From assembly GCA_035772735.1 (NCBI GenBank), contig JASDFA010000007.1:70718501-70782500 (forward strand): a DNA stretch of 64,000 nt, given 5' to 3'. The stretch is from Datura wrightii (taxonomy: Eukaryota > Streptophyta > Magnoliopsida > Solanales > Solanaceae). The position numbers were made by a program, and so were the translations under genes. The notes under the pieces are model-generated. The model was given only the letters and a program-made list of their open reading frames with translations. It was not told where the DNA came from and did no database searches. Positions 12,064-23,644 of the stretch are shown here, one piece after another (within the stretch, counting starts at the first letter, position 1; each line of letters starts with the position of its first letter).

Positions 12064-13710
12064 TCATTTTCCTAGCCTTAACGAAATAAACCGATCGGCT
12101 GGTGCAGCTGAATTACCCTTCCACTCCAACACCGACTCACCCGGAAATCGAAATTCCAGCGCACGAGTCCTACGATTAACCGAAGCATAACATGCAAACA
12201 ACCAATCCATGCCCAGAATGAGGTCAAAGTTAGTCATAGCTAACTCTACTAGATCTGCGGAGGTGACCTTATGTAATACTGTAATGGGGAAACCTCTATA
12301 CACCCACCTAGCTACAACCGAATCACCGATTGGAGTAGAGACTTAGAACGATTCTAATAGGATTTCAGGGCTAACTCCAAAACTACTAGCAATATAAGGG
12401 GTCACAAAAGACAAAGTAGCTCCTTGATCTAACAAGGCATAAGCATCAATATGGAATACTTGCAACATACTAGTGACCATATTTGGTGAAGCCTCCTGCT
12501 TCTGGCGGTGTACTAAAAGTTAAAAACTTTTTTTGGCGCTGACCGCCTGCTAAACTAGTAGAGGCACCCTGCTGAGGGGGACGTGCTGCTGGAGTGGTAG
12601 AACTGGCTGCTATCACATGGGTCCCACCGACCCATGAGCTGGCTAAGGGGCAATCCCTAAGTCTGTGCCTGGGTTGGCCACACCTGAAATACGCATCTGA
12701 GCCAACTAAGAACCTCCTGGGATGATTCTTGCCGCACTTCGCACAAGCTGGAAAAATGCGCTCCACCTGCATGCTACCCTGATCCCTCGAGCCTGAAGCC
12801 CTACTCCTATGATCTCCTCTGAACCTAGATGGCGTGCTGGCCGAGGATGGAGCTAGAGCGATAGACCTGTGTTGGGACTGCTGACGCTGTCCACCCCCTG
12901 ACCTGACCTGAGAAACCCCATAGTTGTCAGTCCTGGCCCTCTTGGCCTCCCTCTGCCTTCGGTAGACCGACTCCATCTGCTCTGCATGCAATAAAATATG
13001 GGGGAAGTCAATATCCCGATTAAACATGGTGATCCTGCAATCTTTGTCCAAGTAGTCCGCCACCCCATGCACAAAATGACTCACCTGAGCCCTCTGATCC
13101 TCTACCAACTCTGGAGCATACTTGGATAATCGAGTGAACTCTAATGCGTACTCTAAACGGACATGTTTCCTTACTTCAAATTAAGAAACTCGGCCGCTTT
13201 GAGCTCCCTCATCTACCGAGGGAAGAATCGATCCAAAAATGTTGTGTGAAACTCCTCCCAGCCTATCACTGCACCCATTGCCCTGGTATCTCTCCGTTAT
13301 GTAAACCATATGTTAGCTACCTCCTTTAGCTAGTAGGAGGTCAAGTCAACACACTCTCCATTGTTCACCCCCATAACCTGGGTGATCTTTAGAATCTCCT
13401 CAATGAAATCATGTGGATCCTCGTCCACCTTTGACCCCGTGAACTTTGGAGGGCTAATCATCAACAAATCCGTCACCCTGGCTGCTGCCATATTCCCATT
13501 CTACGGGTAATACGCTACGGTCTGATTTTGAACCTAGGCTATCATGGCTTGTGTCAGCATCTGAATCGCTACCCTAAACTAAGCGTGGGTAGCTGGCTTT
13601 GGTACGTGCTCCTCGTGAACGAGTGGAGCTGGTTGATGCTCACCATCATGGGCATCCTCATGATCATTACCATTACCGTTCCTTATGGCGTTCACTCGAC
13701 GTGGAGGCAT
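12064..13710 (-). pseudogene. element E gag and protease (broken)
   Basis: The likely start is the ATG at 13710 (MPPRRVNAIRNGNGND). A stop occurs at 13579, and the central Gag domain (13100-13540) is read in fragments with further stops. The open piece 12470-13108 carries two zinc-knuckle-like motifs. In the second the first Cys is Tyr and the residue before His is Arg (YFRCGQPRHRLRDC), so zinc binding is probably lost. The protease region follows (12303-12480), with motifs such as LVELAMTNFDLILGMDWL at 12180-12260. Gag forms the particle; protease would cut the polyprotein. Confidence 0.85.
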
Positions 13711-13887
13711 GATTCTGCACCGCGAATAGCAAGAATTAGAAGAGTAAAGGACTTCATCGCATAACATAAATCATGAAAGAAGGGAACATTTCCTAAACGT
13801 CTAGTAGCCTCTTTTTCATACTTCACACCCATGAAAAGACTCTACTTAATACGGCTTTCAGACACCCTAGGACACTTCAATCCTAAA

Positions 13888-13899
13888 GATTTGATAACA
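13888..13899 (-). other. degenerate primer-binding site of element E (initiator Met type)
   Basis: The minus strand reads TGTTATCAAATC three to five bases after the 5' LTR. This matches 9 of 12 bases of the initiator-Met primer site TGGTATCAGAGC, which is nearly intact in element D. Confidence 0.6.
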
Positions 13900-13903
13900 A
13901 GTT

Positions 13904-16113
13904 TGTCACGACCTGAACGTACACCCGGATCGTAGACACGGGACAAGGAGCCCTAGGAGACCCATAATAAACCCATGGCATGAGCATACATCTAATTCAA
14001 ACATATAAGCAAAAGACTTAACATAAGAAAACGTAAACATGACATAAATACGGAGAAAGGACAATACATAATCCATACATGACGGTTGAATACAACTGGT
14101 AGTCTAAAAAGCCTCTAATCATGATAGACGGGTTGATGGGATAACTCCCCAACTAACCCTATGATACTAAAACTGAAAGAGGAACAATAGAGTCTAAACA
14201 TATGGCCCTCAGAACATGAGGATTCACCAACTAAGCTGATAGCAAATTCTGAGAAGCTACTAAGGAGGGTGAGCTTGAGAGCATGCCCTATATCATGAAA
14301 TGATACAACATAGAAAGTATGCGGTCAGAACATGGAATGCCCTGAGCATGCGAGGTAAGTAAAACAGACATTTAAAACATATAAAATTCATAAATGATCA
14401 TAAGAGTAGGACTTCATGCTCATATCATAAACATCATAACATAACGTAAGGCTTAAGGTTTTCAAAACATTCGTAATGCAATCGTACCCATAATCATAAG
14501 AAGAAAGCTTTATTGAACATGACTTGAGCCAATATACATAATCATAAACATGCATAAATCATGAGGAACAGTGGGAGATTCTCTTAACTGACATACCCCA
14601 TATGAGCACACATGAAGCCCGACTTGTAACTCTATTCGGGAGGGTGTTCATACCTTGCCAAGGATAGAACCATGAAAGTGTAATATTTCCATGAAAAGGG
14701 CCATTTGGTCCGGGGACAGTCCCATAGGAGGTCCCAACATACCTACGGTGCCACGTAGTTTATGAGATCCAGGGAAAAACCTAGGCTCTGAACCTACTCG
14801 ATGTTCGATACTACTCCCAAAACATATATAGTGCTCATAGTATAACATAAATGAATTCATGGGCCAGTTAAATCATGATAATCATACACATGCTTGTACA
14901 TACGTGATCTAGGCATGACATAAGGCCGTGAGTAGGCCAAAAACATAATTCATGATTCTTAATGTTCATACATACTTGTAAATCATGCATATAGCTTGAA
15001 TTTCATAAAATCATAATGGGTAACATAATAAATTCATGATGGGCTTATAAATATCATCAATGGGTAAGTATATCATAAATCGATTCATCATGGGGCATGC
15101 ATAATTAGGTTTAAATACATAGAAATTCCAAATCAATAATAGTATAATTAATTTAAATCAAAAAAGCTGATTAAAACTCATAGAGTATGATAAGATTTTA
15201 AATTCACAAAACCCATAGTCAAATCATTAGATTTTAAGCAAATCAAATTCAAAACCCCATGAGTTTTTAATGAAACTTTTATAAAAAATATCATAGAGGA
15301 GGGGCATGGGTGTGGAAGAAATCACCCATTGAGAACCCTACATACTTGGGATTACTAGTTCTTAACCTCTCTTGATAACCCAAGAAGAAATCAATGAATT
15401 GATGAATGCTAAGCTTGAATCACTCCCTTAATTCCCCTACCTTGCATGCATGAATGAATAAAGTGAAAACTGAACTTAACCCCTTTAAATTTCCCTAGTC
15501 ATAACCCAAAATGTCGTAGTTTAGGCCTTAGGATCTTAGAAATTTACAAAAAAGCCCTTACTAAATCGCAGGAGTATAACTGCTAGGTGACCCTAACGGG
15601 TGACTTGACGACTCATTACGTTCCCAAACGATTCATTACTTGGCTCGTCGGGTACACTTCTTGTCAAACTCTTAGGGCTCATGAAGGAGAACATAACGAC
15701 TCGGTAGTGGTGACCACGACTCGTGGTCACCAATCGTCAAGTACACTGCCTCCCTTATACCAATTTACTTGAATTCCACCCAACGACTCATACCACAACT
15801 CGTTGCCTGACATGACGAGTCGTGGCCTCCTCCCATTAAGTACACTGGTTGGCCTATTCTATTTTTCACACATCCTTACCCCACGGTTGACCTAACGACT
15901 CGTGGTGACTGACCACGAGTCGCTCCCTCGCCCGTGGGGAACCCTTATCCTCCAACTCCCTGCTCTTCACTAGCCTTCCCCACGAGCCACCTGACGACTC
16001 GTGGGCTGATCTCACGAGTCGTCCAATGACTCATTCTGTGCCTGCAACTTGAATTTTTAGCTTTTCCCTATTTCAACTCCCGGGTCCGATCTTTGAGTTC
16101 TCGGGGTATAACA
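13904..16113 (-). repeat. 5' LTR of element E
   Basis: It begins TGTCACGACCTGAACG on the plus strand and ends GGGGTATAACA. It is a diverged duplicate of 6526-8751, with scattered substitutions and a few small indels. A possible TATA-like TTTAAA lies near 15486 on the minus strand, downstream of a palindromic motif cluster (15598-16030). Confidence 0.93.
15598..16030. repeat. cluster of CGACTCGTGG / CCACGAGTCG motifs in the E LTR
   Basis: About ten copies of a CGACTC-type word occur in both orientations within roughly 430 bases. At about 15708 GGTGACCACGA and TCGTGGTCACC form a near-perfect palindrome. The cluster is kept in the partner LTR (8240-8680) and, diverged, in the LTRs at 61892-63000. 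It lies upstream of the presumed promoter. Its function is unknown; it could bind a dimeric transcription factor or form hairpins. Confidence 0.8.
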
Positions 16114-16334
16114 CTAATCAAAAAAAAATTTCTAACATTTTTTGGATAACCCTTATTTGTTTGTTAAATCATGCTTTATCGGTTTCTTTTTATATAAACT
16201 GTCATTGCATGTCATGATATATTTCCGCCAAACATCACTCATTTTTTATTTATCTTTAAGGGGGGTTTGCGATCCCGTGGCTCCTTTTCACAAATATCCC
16301 TTTTCTTGAAATGTTGATAATTTATTAATACGTT
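16114..16334 (+). other. leader of element F, resumed after E
   Basis: The second target-site copy (CTAAT) is followed by AT-rich untranslated sequence. It continues the F leader broken 17 bp after the primer site. No ORF is seen. Confidence 0.6.
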
Positions 16335-18157
16335 ATGCATCTAATGACTATCATATTTCTAATCCAAGTAGTCCTCTTGGAACGCATTCCATTTCAAAAG
16401 TCTACTCTAGACACTAGGATAGAGCGAAGCCCAAACCCATTTTTTAGGCATTGGCCTAGGATGGACCAATACTCAAGGGGTATTGGGCCCATTAGAAGCC
16501 CACCTTGCATCTATTAGTTACGAGTCAAGTATTGCCAATCATCCATATGTGTTAAAATTGAAGGAGTATATGCCGCTTGAATTAATCCATTATCACTTTG
16601 GTAGAGGGAACTTACTTTGTTTATTTTGTAGAAATAACCCAACCATACCCTACCAAAAGATATAGAATTATTACCGAGCCTGATGATTATCTTCGAGTTT
16701 GGTGGAAATACATGAACAAGGAGGATAGATCGATCATTAGTATGCACATTGGATATTTGCCTTCCCTTATGGATATGAAGACCTAGCCCAAAATGGTGCA
16801 TGTTTTAATCAAGTTTTGGAATAACAATAATATGATATTTTACTTTGGGGATGTTTAGTTGACCCTGACTATTGATGAAGTCTTGGCTAGCTACGAGAGT
16901 GTCTATGTGTAACAAGAGGAAGAAAATGCCTGATAACGATGTTTTAATCCTTGTTGTGTGGAACTGCCAACAAAATGAAAGATGGATTTTTTTTGTGAGT
17001 GATGATTGGTTGGGTAGGTTTGAAAGACCAAATATCCCACTTTGTAAGTTGTATTATAAGTTCAGACGATATAGAGCTTTCAAGAAGTTTGGACATGAAT
17101 TTGCCTCCGAAATGGATTGGAAAAGTAGGGGAGCATTTGCATTGGCAGTATGCCTACTTTGGATTATGTGTTTCCTCAAGGAACAAGAGGCACCATCTAC
17201 CAAAGTGTTGTTATTGCTACATATGCCATTTTTGACGGATTGGAGTATGGAACCGCAGTCAAGTATCACACTTTGGCTCCTATGATTGTTGCCGATATTT
17301 ATTGGGCTCTAGGAAATTGTCAAAATGGAGCTCACTTCTTCCAAGGATGTAATCTTATTTTGAAATAGTAGATGATTAAACATTTGCTAAAAGCCTCTCA
17401 TCCCAAAGAACCAGATCATTCAAATGAGGATGGACCACTCCGCATTTCATAGTCTAATGGCAGCTTTCCATGAACAAGTTTCAAAGGAAACCAACTCAAG
17501 GGTTTTGGTTTAAACAGTTTAGTAGTTTGAGAGACAACAATGTGCAATGTTAAATCATGGATCTACACCCTAGAAAGTACACAACTAGAGGTAATAAATT
17601 TCTTTTCTTTGTACTTGCGGGCCTTAGGTGTACTCATCCTTATGTTCCCGCTAGAGTCCTTAGACAACTTGACATAAGGCAAGAGACACCTCAAGTAGGA
17701 GAGATGACTAGTTACATTACCGAGCATAAAGAGGGTCAAGTAATACTAAAAGATATCATCATCTGAGGTTGGAGAAAGAGGGAAGTTGGGGAGCTCATGG
17801 CCAAGAATAGGTTAAGGCCTGAGTGTACTGATACTTACAAAGAGTGTTTGAAGAAGAATCTGCTGGAACTCTCATACTCGATCCGAATGAGCCTACCTAA
17901 ATTACTGATAAGGAATCCGAGCATCAAATTCGACTCCACAGGCTTTAAGACAAGTACTAGGAGAGTGAGATAGCTCATTGTAGGCAGCATAGGGAGAATG
18001 CTTTGACCATACACCATTTGAAAGAAGAGTTGAAGCAAGCCAGGCAAGAGTTATGGGATGCTAGAAATTGTTTGATTGAGTTGGATGATCGCATGAACTA
18101 ATAGGTCATGATATAGAGAAGATGAGTTTTGAAAGTAAGATGTAGTTAGCTGGGAGT
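16335..18157 (+). pseudogene. upstream ORF remnant of element F (plant mobile-domain / DUF7745-like)
   Basis: Consecutive fragments in shifting frames appear to come from one protein. They include PDDYLRVWWKYMNKEDRSI and HIGYLPSLMDMK (16650-16785), FWNNNNMIFYFGD (about 16815-16855), QGTRGTIYQSV with GLEYGTAVKYHTLAPMIVADIYWALGNCQNGAHFF (17165-17345), and PARVLRQLDIRQETPQVGEM (17645-17705). A Glu/Lys/Gln-rich, coiled-coil-like stretch ends it (about 17990-18100). The order resembles the protein often found upstream of gag in Solanaceae Tat/Ogre elements, annotated as DUF7745 or plant mobile domain. I recognise it by memory of motifs only. Its role in the element is not established. Element A interrupts the sequence at 18158. 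Confidence 0.55.
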
Positions 18158-19571
18158 TGTTCGCGCTATTTCGCAACTACACGCAAGTGCACGTGGTCGA
18201 ACAAGTAGTAAAATGGCTGGAGTAGCCAAGTATCGATCCCATTGGGACTGGACCAAGGTAATAATCGAATCAAGCGTTAATAAACTCTAACTCTAATAAT
18301 GCAGACAATAGTTTCAAGAAGATTTTTGGGAGGTTGTTTCCTAATTTATACTAGTCTAAAACAAATATACAATTTGAGTCTGAACTATAGTAATGAGCAT
18401 GCTGAGGCTAACACGAACATGCAAGGAAGCAATTTATTGATACAAATTGGTTAATATTTCCTTTGGTTGCTAGTCAAGAATTATTTCCTTTGAATTAAAA
18501 CTCTTGTATTTAACCCAACTTAAGAATCATGAACCTTCCTCCTACATTTTTGTGATAAGAAGAAATTCATGTTCTAGCCATACGAAACCGATTTCTTAAT
18601 TGACTAATACGACTTTCAGATATATTTCTATTCTGAAGGTAAATCCATTCTCAATTTTTCCAAACCAAAAAGAGATCATATCCTATTAATTCACAACTTT
18701 CCAATTTCTTTCTCTTTCGAGCGCAAACCGGATTTTTTAGATATACATTAATATTGGCCACACATTAATGCAGTAAGAACAAGAATTAATAGAACAACCA
18801 TGGAAGAAAAGATGAAAAACCAAGATGATCAATAATTATATCCCATTACAAATGTTCTTAACCTCAGCAAGAAGTGAATTTAGCCACTCATTTGTGAATT
18901 AAACATCGTTAAATGAGTGTTAATCATACAAATAATTGAAATAAAGAAGAAAGAGATAGAGAAGAACCCTAAGAATTTCGTCCCCTCAACTGCCTGTAAC
19001 CCACGTTCTTGCTCAACCAAGTAAGAATAATTAAAAACAAACCTACGTGTGCTATTTATACTAGTGGGAATTTTTTCCGGAATAACAAGCAATGTGTCAC
19101 AGAGTGCATTGCAGAGCACTGCCTCCGTGACACGCCACAAACGCGGACCCTCACTGGAATCCGATCCTCCAGTTAATTATGCCCAACGTGCCACGGCGTC
19201 CAACGCAGGGCTTGGCCAACGTGCCACGGCCCCAACGCGGACCTTCACTGAAACTTGGCCTATTTTCATCATCCGGGGCAGAATGCATCCGTGATGGCAG
19301 CGTGACACGGCTCCATCGCGGAGTCCCTTAATTTGCTGCATAACTTGGGCCTTTTCCACTACTCGCTTCCGAGTCTATTCCCGATTTCTCCCAACATGCA
19401 TCTTAGCTTCCTAAAATTCCATTTTTCCTGCAAAACAACACTAATCATGTTGGTTAGTATAAATTCACATTTTAACTACAAATCACATGAGAATGTACAA
19501 TTATCAATGTATAAACAAGACGAAATGAAGCATTTGAGTATCACTTGGGCATATAATTCTGCCCAAGATCA
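18158..19571 (-). repeat. 3' LTR of element A
   Basis: The plus strand starts TGTTCGCGC and ends GCCCAAGATCA. It is nearly the same length as the 5' LTR and closely similar by eye. The word CACGCAAGTGCACGTGGTCG near the LTR edge is shared in reverse orientation with the B family (GACCACGTGCACTTGCGTG). Confidence 0.95.
19051..19134 (-). promoter_or_regulatory. promoter of A 3' LTR: GTGACACG inverted repeat plus TATA
   Basis: On the minus strand CGTGTCACGGAG (from 19134) and CTCTGTGACACATT (to 19091) form an imperfect inverted repeat. The TATA box GTATAAATAGC (19051-19061) follows about 30 bp downstream. Both arms lie in a GC-rich block within an AT-rich LTR. The same layout is seen in B, C and D. 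Confidence 0.75.
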
Positions 19572-19585
19572 CTTACCCCACACTT
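19572..19585 (-). other. polypurine tract of element A
   Basis: The minus strand reads AAGTGTGGGGTAAG directly before the LTR start TGATC. Element B has the near-identical AAGTGTGGGGTTG before its 3' LTR. Confidence 0.75.
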
Positions 19586-21050
19586 AAAACTTTGTTCGTC
19601 CTCGAACAATAATCTCACATCTCATGCAATTGACACCAAATCATAGTTACTTTGGCTCGATAGTTCAAGCTACGGTTATACCGATTATTTACATAGCAAA
19701 TCATCAAGAAAACATGCATAGTCTCATCAATACAATGACATTCAACACAGTAAGACCTCCTAGACTCATGAGTCGACTCTCGATCTCGGCAAACTCAAGT
19801 AAATCAGCTGATCAAGACATCTGACACGAAATTAAATCTCTTGTCAAGCATGTGCCCTCACAACACAAGAGAATTTCCCCCTTTACAATCATATGATCTC
19901 AAAAGCATTATATGCAGGGGCATATGAACACAATTTCGCTCTCTCTCCCAAAGAATTCACATGCATCATGTCATGACCCATAAGCTTGCCTCTAGTGTAT
20001 TACTCCACTAATATAAGGACGAGTGATGTAAGATCACGTAGGACTTAACGGGTTGTAATATAAGCTAAGGAACTAGTACATACTGGGCTAACCAATAATA
20101 ACAACTAGCACCCTTAAGCGCTTTTCCATACATCCCACCACATTATGGGCATTGTTTCTTCCTTCATCCTCCCATTCTTGAAGTCTTTCTTTATTTTTAT
20201 TCCCATATCTTTAAGCACACTCAACTTAATAACAAAGATTACTTATACATCTTCCTTTTATTAAATTCGGCAAGTGCACCCTTGACCTTTTCTTTACTTT
20301 CACCACTTCCACTTTTCCTTTCTTTTCACAATTACCACTCCTTGACACTGTGGGAAAATTACTTTTCTTGAGCGCTTAAGAGTTTTGGATCAAATTCAAG
20401 GATAATGAAAAGAAGGGGTTAAGCTCAGTTTGTACCTTTTCGACAAAAGAAAAAAATAGGCTACAGGTTCAATGGGCTAACTAGGATGTACATTCAAGGT
20501 AGGTACGATAATGAAAAAAACATTCGGTTAAATCAAAGAAGTGCCTACATCCTTTCCTACAATACTCATCCTTCATTTCATTTCGTACACACACCAGGCA
20601 AGTTCTAGACACTTCACAATAGCATGGAAGAATCAAAACCTCACCACACACTCATTGCACATGTTCAACTCAAGACATATTCACAAACTCTTCAATCAGC
20701 TAATTACAGGAATTCAAACATTAAGCCTCAATCACACCGAATCAAACTCTACGGTCTAGGTATCTCAACATGTTCACAAAGTTGCATGCTTTCATACGAA
20801 TCACCTTTGCGTTCTAAATATCATGTACAACACACAACCTGAATTTCAAACCATAAAGTAATGACATGTTTGGGATTCAAACAAACAAAAGAAAAAAATT
20901 AAAAAGAACAAAAGAAATCTACTCCTATCGACTACATTTCCCTTAAGACGGTCTTCATCCATCCATCATAGGGAACGATCACTATTTACGACTTCGGTTC
21001 AATGGGACTATTCTCAGTAAAAGCACCGAAAACAAACGCCGAGAAACCCA
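19586..21050 (-). other. non-coding 3' interior of element A
   Basis: No credible ORF is seen in about 1.46 kb. Parts match the 3' interior of B (31300-32890) and the G remnant (44384-46249), for example the words around TTGTTCGAGGACGAACAA next to the polypurine tract. Conservation across these non-autonomous families suggests a cis function such as packaging or 3' processing, but that is an inference. Confidence 0.6.
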
Positions 21051-21183
21051 ATCAAAAAAGAAAGATTTCACGAAAATTTTTAAAAATATCGATAATTTCG
21101 ATAAAACAAATATTGATAATTTCGATAAAACAACAATATTTACACAACCAGCTAACAACAACTCTATACAGCACACAATAGCT

Positions 21184-22098
21184 GAAGTGGGTATTGAGTT
21201 GATTTTGTAACGCAGCTATCTGTGCAGCGATAGCTGTAAAACCATCCACTTCTAAGACTCCTGCCGCTTTCCTTGTTCCTCCTCTAGAAGAGTCCGCATT
21301 CCACTCTGGATTTCCCTGCTAAATACGGTTCAACAAGGTATACAACTCCTCATAAGTTTTTTCTAATGCTTGTCCCCCAGCTGCTGAGTCTAGCAAGATT
21401 TTTGTGTGGGGTTCCAAACCCTCTATGAAAATATGCACCAGCACATCATTAGATTGGTGATGATGAGGACAATCCTGCAACATAGATTTGAATCTTTCCC
21501 AGGCTTGATACAGATTCTCTCCCTCTCTCTGTTTAAAACTTAGAATTTGACTTCTAAGTCTTGCTGTTTTACCAGATGGAAAGAACCGTATGAAGAATTT
21601 CTTTGCAAGATCATCCCAAGTAGTGATGGAATTAGGTGGATCAACTTTCAGCCATCTCTTTGCTTCTCCCCAAAGTGAAAATGGGAACAATGTAAGCCTG
21701 ACATAATCGGGTGATACTCCAACGGGGATATAAGTGTCACTTATCTCCAAAACATTTTGGAGATGTTGTTGTGGATCCTCGTGAGGGAGACCTGTGAATT
21801 GCCCACTGGTGTGCAGCAATTGCACCATATTCTGTTTAAGCTCGAACCTCCCTCCTAGCTCAGGTTTGTGAATGCTAGATGTAACGTTGCTAGCATGTGG
21901 GATTGCCACTTCTCGAACCGGCCTAGCTGCCATTTCTTCGGGCACTAACACTGCCCTTACAATGGGTGGATTCTGTTGTTGCTCCAGGATGGTCTGTTTG
22001 AGCAACTGCAGCTTTCTCTCTAGAGCTTCTCTCCTTTGGCGATGGAATTGTCTTTCTGGCTCTAAGTGTGAATCCACCAACTCCTTGTCCCTTGCCAG
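21184..22098 (-). pseudogene. element A Gag (retrotransposon gag domain), start codon apparently lost
   Basis: An open frame of 253 codons (22080-21319) encodes a Gag capsid-type domain. Recognisable parts are FELKQNMVQLLHTSGQFTGL, EDPQQHLQNVLEI, DYVRLTLFPFSLWGEAKRWL, WDDLAKKFFIRFFP, QREGENLYQAWERFKSML and DVLVHIFIEGLEP. The N-terminus is rich in Gln, Glu and Arg. No ATG begins the frame. The codon in the expected start position is CTG (22098-22096), right after an in-frame TGA. A stop at 21319-21321 separates the domain from a C-terminal part that continues in frame (GFTAIAAQIAALQNQLNTHFS, about 21180-21245). No zinc knuckle is seen. Gag would coat the element RNA in particles. Confidence 0.88.
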
Positions 22099-22205
22099 TG
22101 TTCAATAGAATTCAATATCTGCAAAAGACAAGCTAAGACCAAGTTGTCAACACTAATAAGAAATAGTAAACTAACACTTAAGACAACAGTTTTACCAATT
22201 GCCGG

Positions 22206-22223
22206 TCCCCAGCAACGGCGCCA
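22206..22223 (-). other. primer-binding site of element A (tRNA-Asp type)
   Basis: The minus strand reads TGGCGCCGTTGCTGGGGA six bases after the 5' LTR. It is complementary to the 3' end of plant tRNA-Asp apart from one base. An Asp primer is a mark of the Athila lineage. Confidence 0.9.
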
Positions 22224-22229
22224 AAAACT

Positions 22230-23644
22230 TGTTCGCACTGTTTCGCAACTACACGCAAGTGCACGTGGTCGAACAAGTAGTAAAATGGCTAGAGTAGCCA
22301 AGTATCGATCCCACAGGGACTGGAACAAGGTAATAATCGAATCAAGTGTTAATAAACTCTAACTCTAATAATGCAGACAACAGTTTCAAGAAGATTTTTG
22401 GGAGGTTGTTTCCTAATTTATACTAGTCTAAAACAAATATACAATTTGAGTCTGAACTGTAGTAATGAGCATGCTGAGGCTAACACGAACATGCAGGGAA
22501 GCAATTTATTGATACAAATTGGTTAATCTTTCCTTCGGTTGCTAGTCAAGAATTATTGCCTATGGATTAAAACTCTCATATTTAACCCAACTAAAGAATC
22601 ATGAACCTTCCACCTACATTTCTGTGATAAGAAGAAATTCATGTTCTAGCCATACGAAGCCGATTCCTTAATTGACTAATACGACTTTCAGATATATTTC
22701 TATTCTGAAGGTAAGTCGATTCTCAATTTTCCCAAACCAAGAAGAGATCATATCCTATTAATTCACAACTTTCCAATTTCTTTCTCTTTCGAGCCCAAAC
22801 CGGATTTTTTAGATATACATTAATATTGGCCACACATTAATGCAGTAAGAACAAGAATTAACAGAACAACCATGGAAGAAAAGATGAAAAACCAAGATGA
22901 TCAATAATTACATTCCACTACAAATGTTCTTAACCTCAGCAAGAAGTGAATTTAGCCACTCATTTGTGAATTAAACATTGTTAAATGAGTGTTAATCATA
23001 CAAACAATTGAAATAAAGAAGAAAGAGATAGAGAAGAACCCTAAGAATTTTGTCCCCTCAACTGCCTGTAACCCACATTCTTGCTCAACCAAGTCAGAAT
23101 AATTAAAAATAAACCTAAGTGTGCTATTTATACTAGTGGGAATTTTTCCCGGAATAACAAGCAACGTGTCACGGAGTGCATCGCGGAGCACTGCCTCCGT
23201 GACATGCCACAAATGCGGACCCTCACTGGAATCCGGTCCTCCAGTTAATTATGCCCAACGTGCCACGACGTGCAACACGGGGCTTGGCCAATGTGCCACG
23301 TCCCCAACGCGAACCTTCACCGAAACTTGGCCTATTTTCATCATCCGGGGCAGAATGCATCCGCGATGGCAGTGTGACACGGCTCCATCGCGGAGCCCCT
23401 TAATTTTCTGCATAACCTGGGCCTTTTCCACTGCTCGCTTATGAGTCTACTCCTGATTTTGTCTCAACATGCATCTTAGCTTCCTAAAATTCCATTTTTC
23501 CTGCAAAACAACACTAATCATGTTGGTTAGTATAAATTCACATTTTAACTACAAATCACATGAGAATGTACAATTATCAATGTATAAACAAGATGGAATG
23601 AAGCATTTGAGTATCACTTGGGCATATAATTCTGCCCGAGATCA
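22230..23644 (-). repeat. 5' LTR of element A
   Basis: TG at 22230 and CA at 23643-23644 bound a 1415-bp repeat of 18158-19571. The target-site copy GGAGT follows at 23645. Confidence 0.95.
23123..23206 (-). promoter_or_regulatory. promoter of A 5' LTR: GTGACACG inverted repeat plus TATA
   Basis: The arms are 23163-23176 (AACGTGTCACGGAG) and 23195-23206 (CTCCGTGACATG). The TATA GTATAAATAGC lies at 23123-23133 on the minus strand. This copy is better preserved than in the 3' LTR and would be the one that drives transcription. Confidence 0.8.

Larger units (their letters stand above)
6526..16113 (-). mobile_element. element E: degenerate Tekay/Del-type Ty3/gypsy retrotransposon
   Basis: The element runs right to left. 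The 5' LTR is 13904-16113, the primer site 13888-13899, gag-pol remnants run from 13710 to 8996, a polypurine tract follows, and the 3' LTR is 6526-8751. Flanking target-site copies are CTAAC (6521-6525) and CTAAT (16114-16118), one mismatch in five. Domain order is Gag with zinc knuckles, protease, RT, RNase H, integrase, then a C-terminal chromodomain-like tail, as in chromoviruses. All domains are interrupted by stops, frameshifts or small indels. The LTRs differ visibly more from each other than those of B or C, so E is probably one of the older insertions into F. Confidence 0.92.
18158..23644 (-). mobile_element. element A: gag-only, Athila-type non-autonomous LTR retrotransposon
   Basis: LTRs are 18158-19571 (3') and 22230-23644 (5'), 1414 and 1415 bp, both with TG/CA ends. 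The 5-bp duplication GGAGT is perfect (18153-18157 and 23645-23649). The Asp-type primer site, a gag ORF and a long non-coding 3' part are present. No protease, RT, RNase H or integrase can be found in the 2.66-kb interior. This fits the class of terminal-repeat retrotransposons carrying only GAG (TR-GAG), which would use enzymes from an autonomous relative, here probably an Athila-lineage element. Its LTR and 3' interior are related to those of element B. Confidence 0.93.

Noticed and set aside
16872..17368. Host gene candidate with several exons
   Set aside because: The fragments lie in one reading direction between F landmarks, with stops and frameshifts and no splice-site pattern, and resemble the extra ORF of Tat elements.
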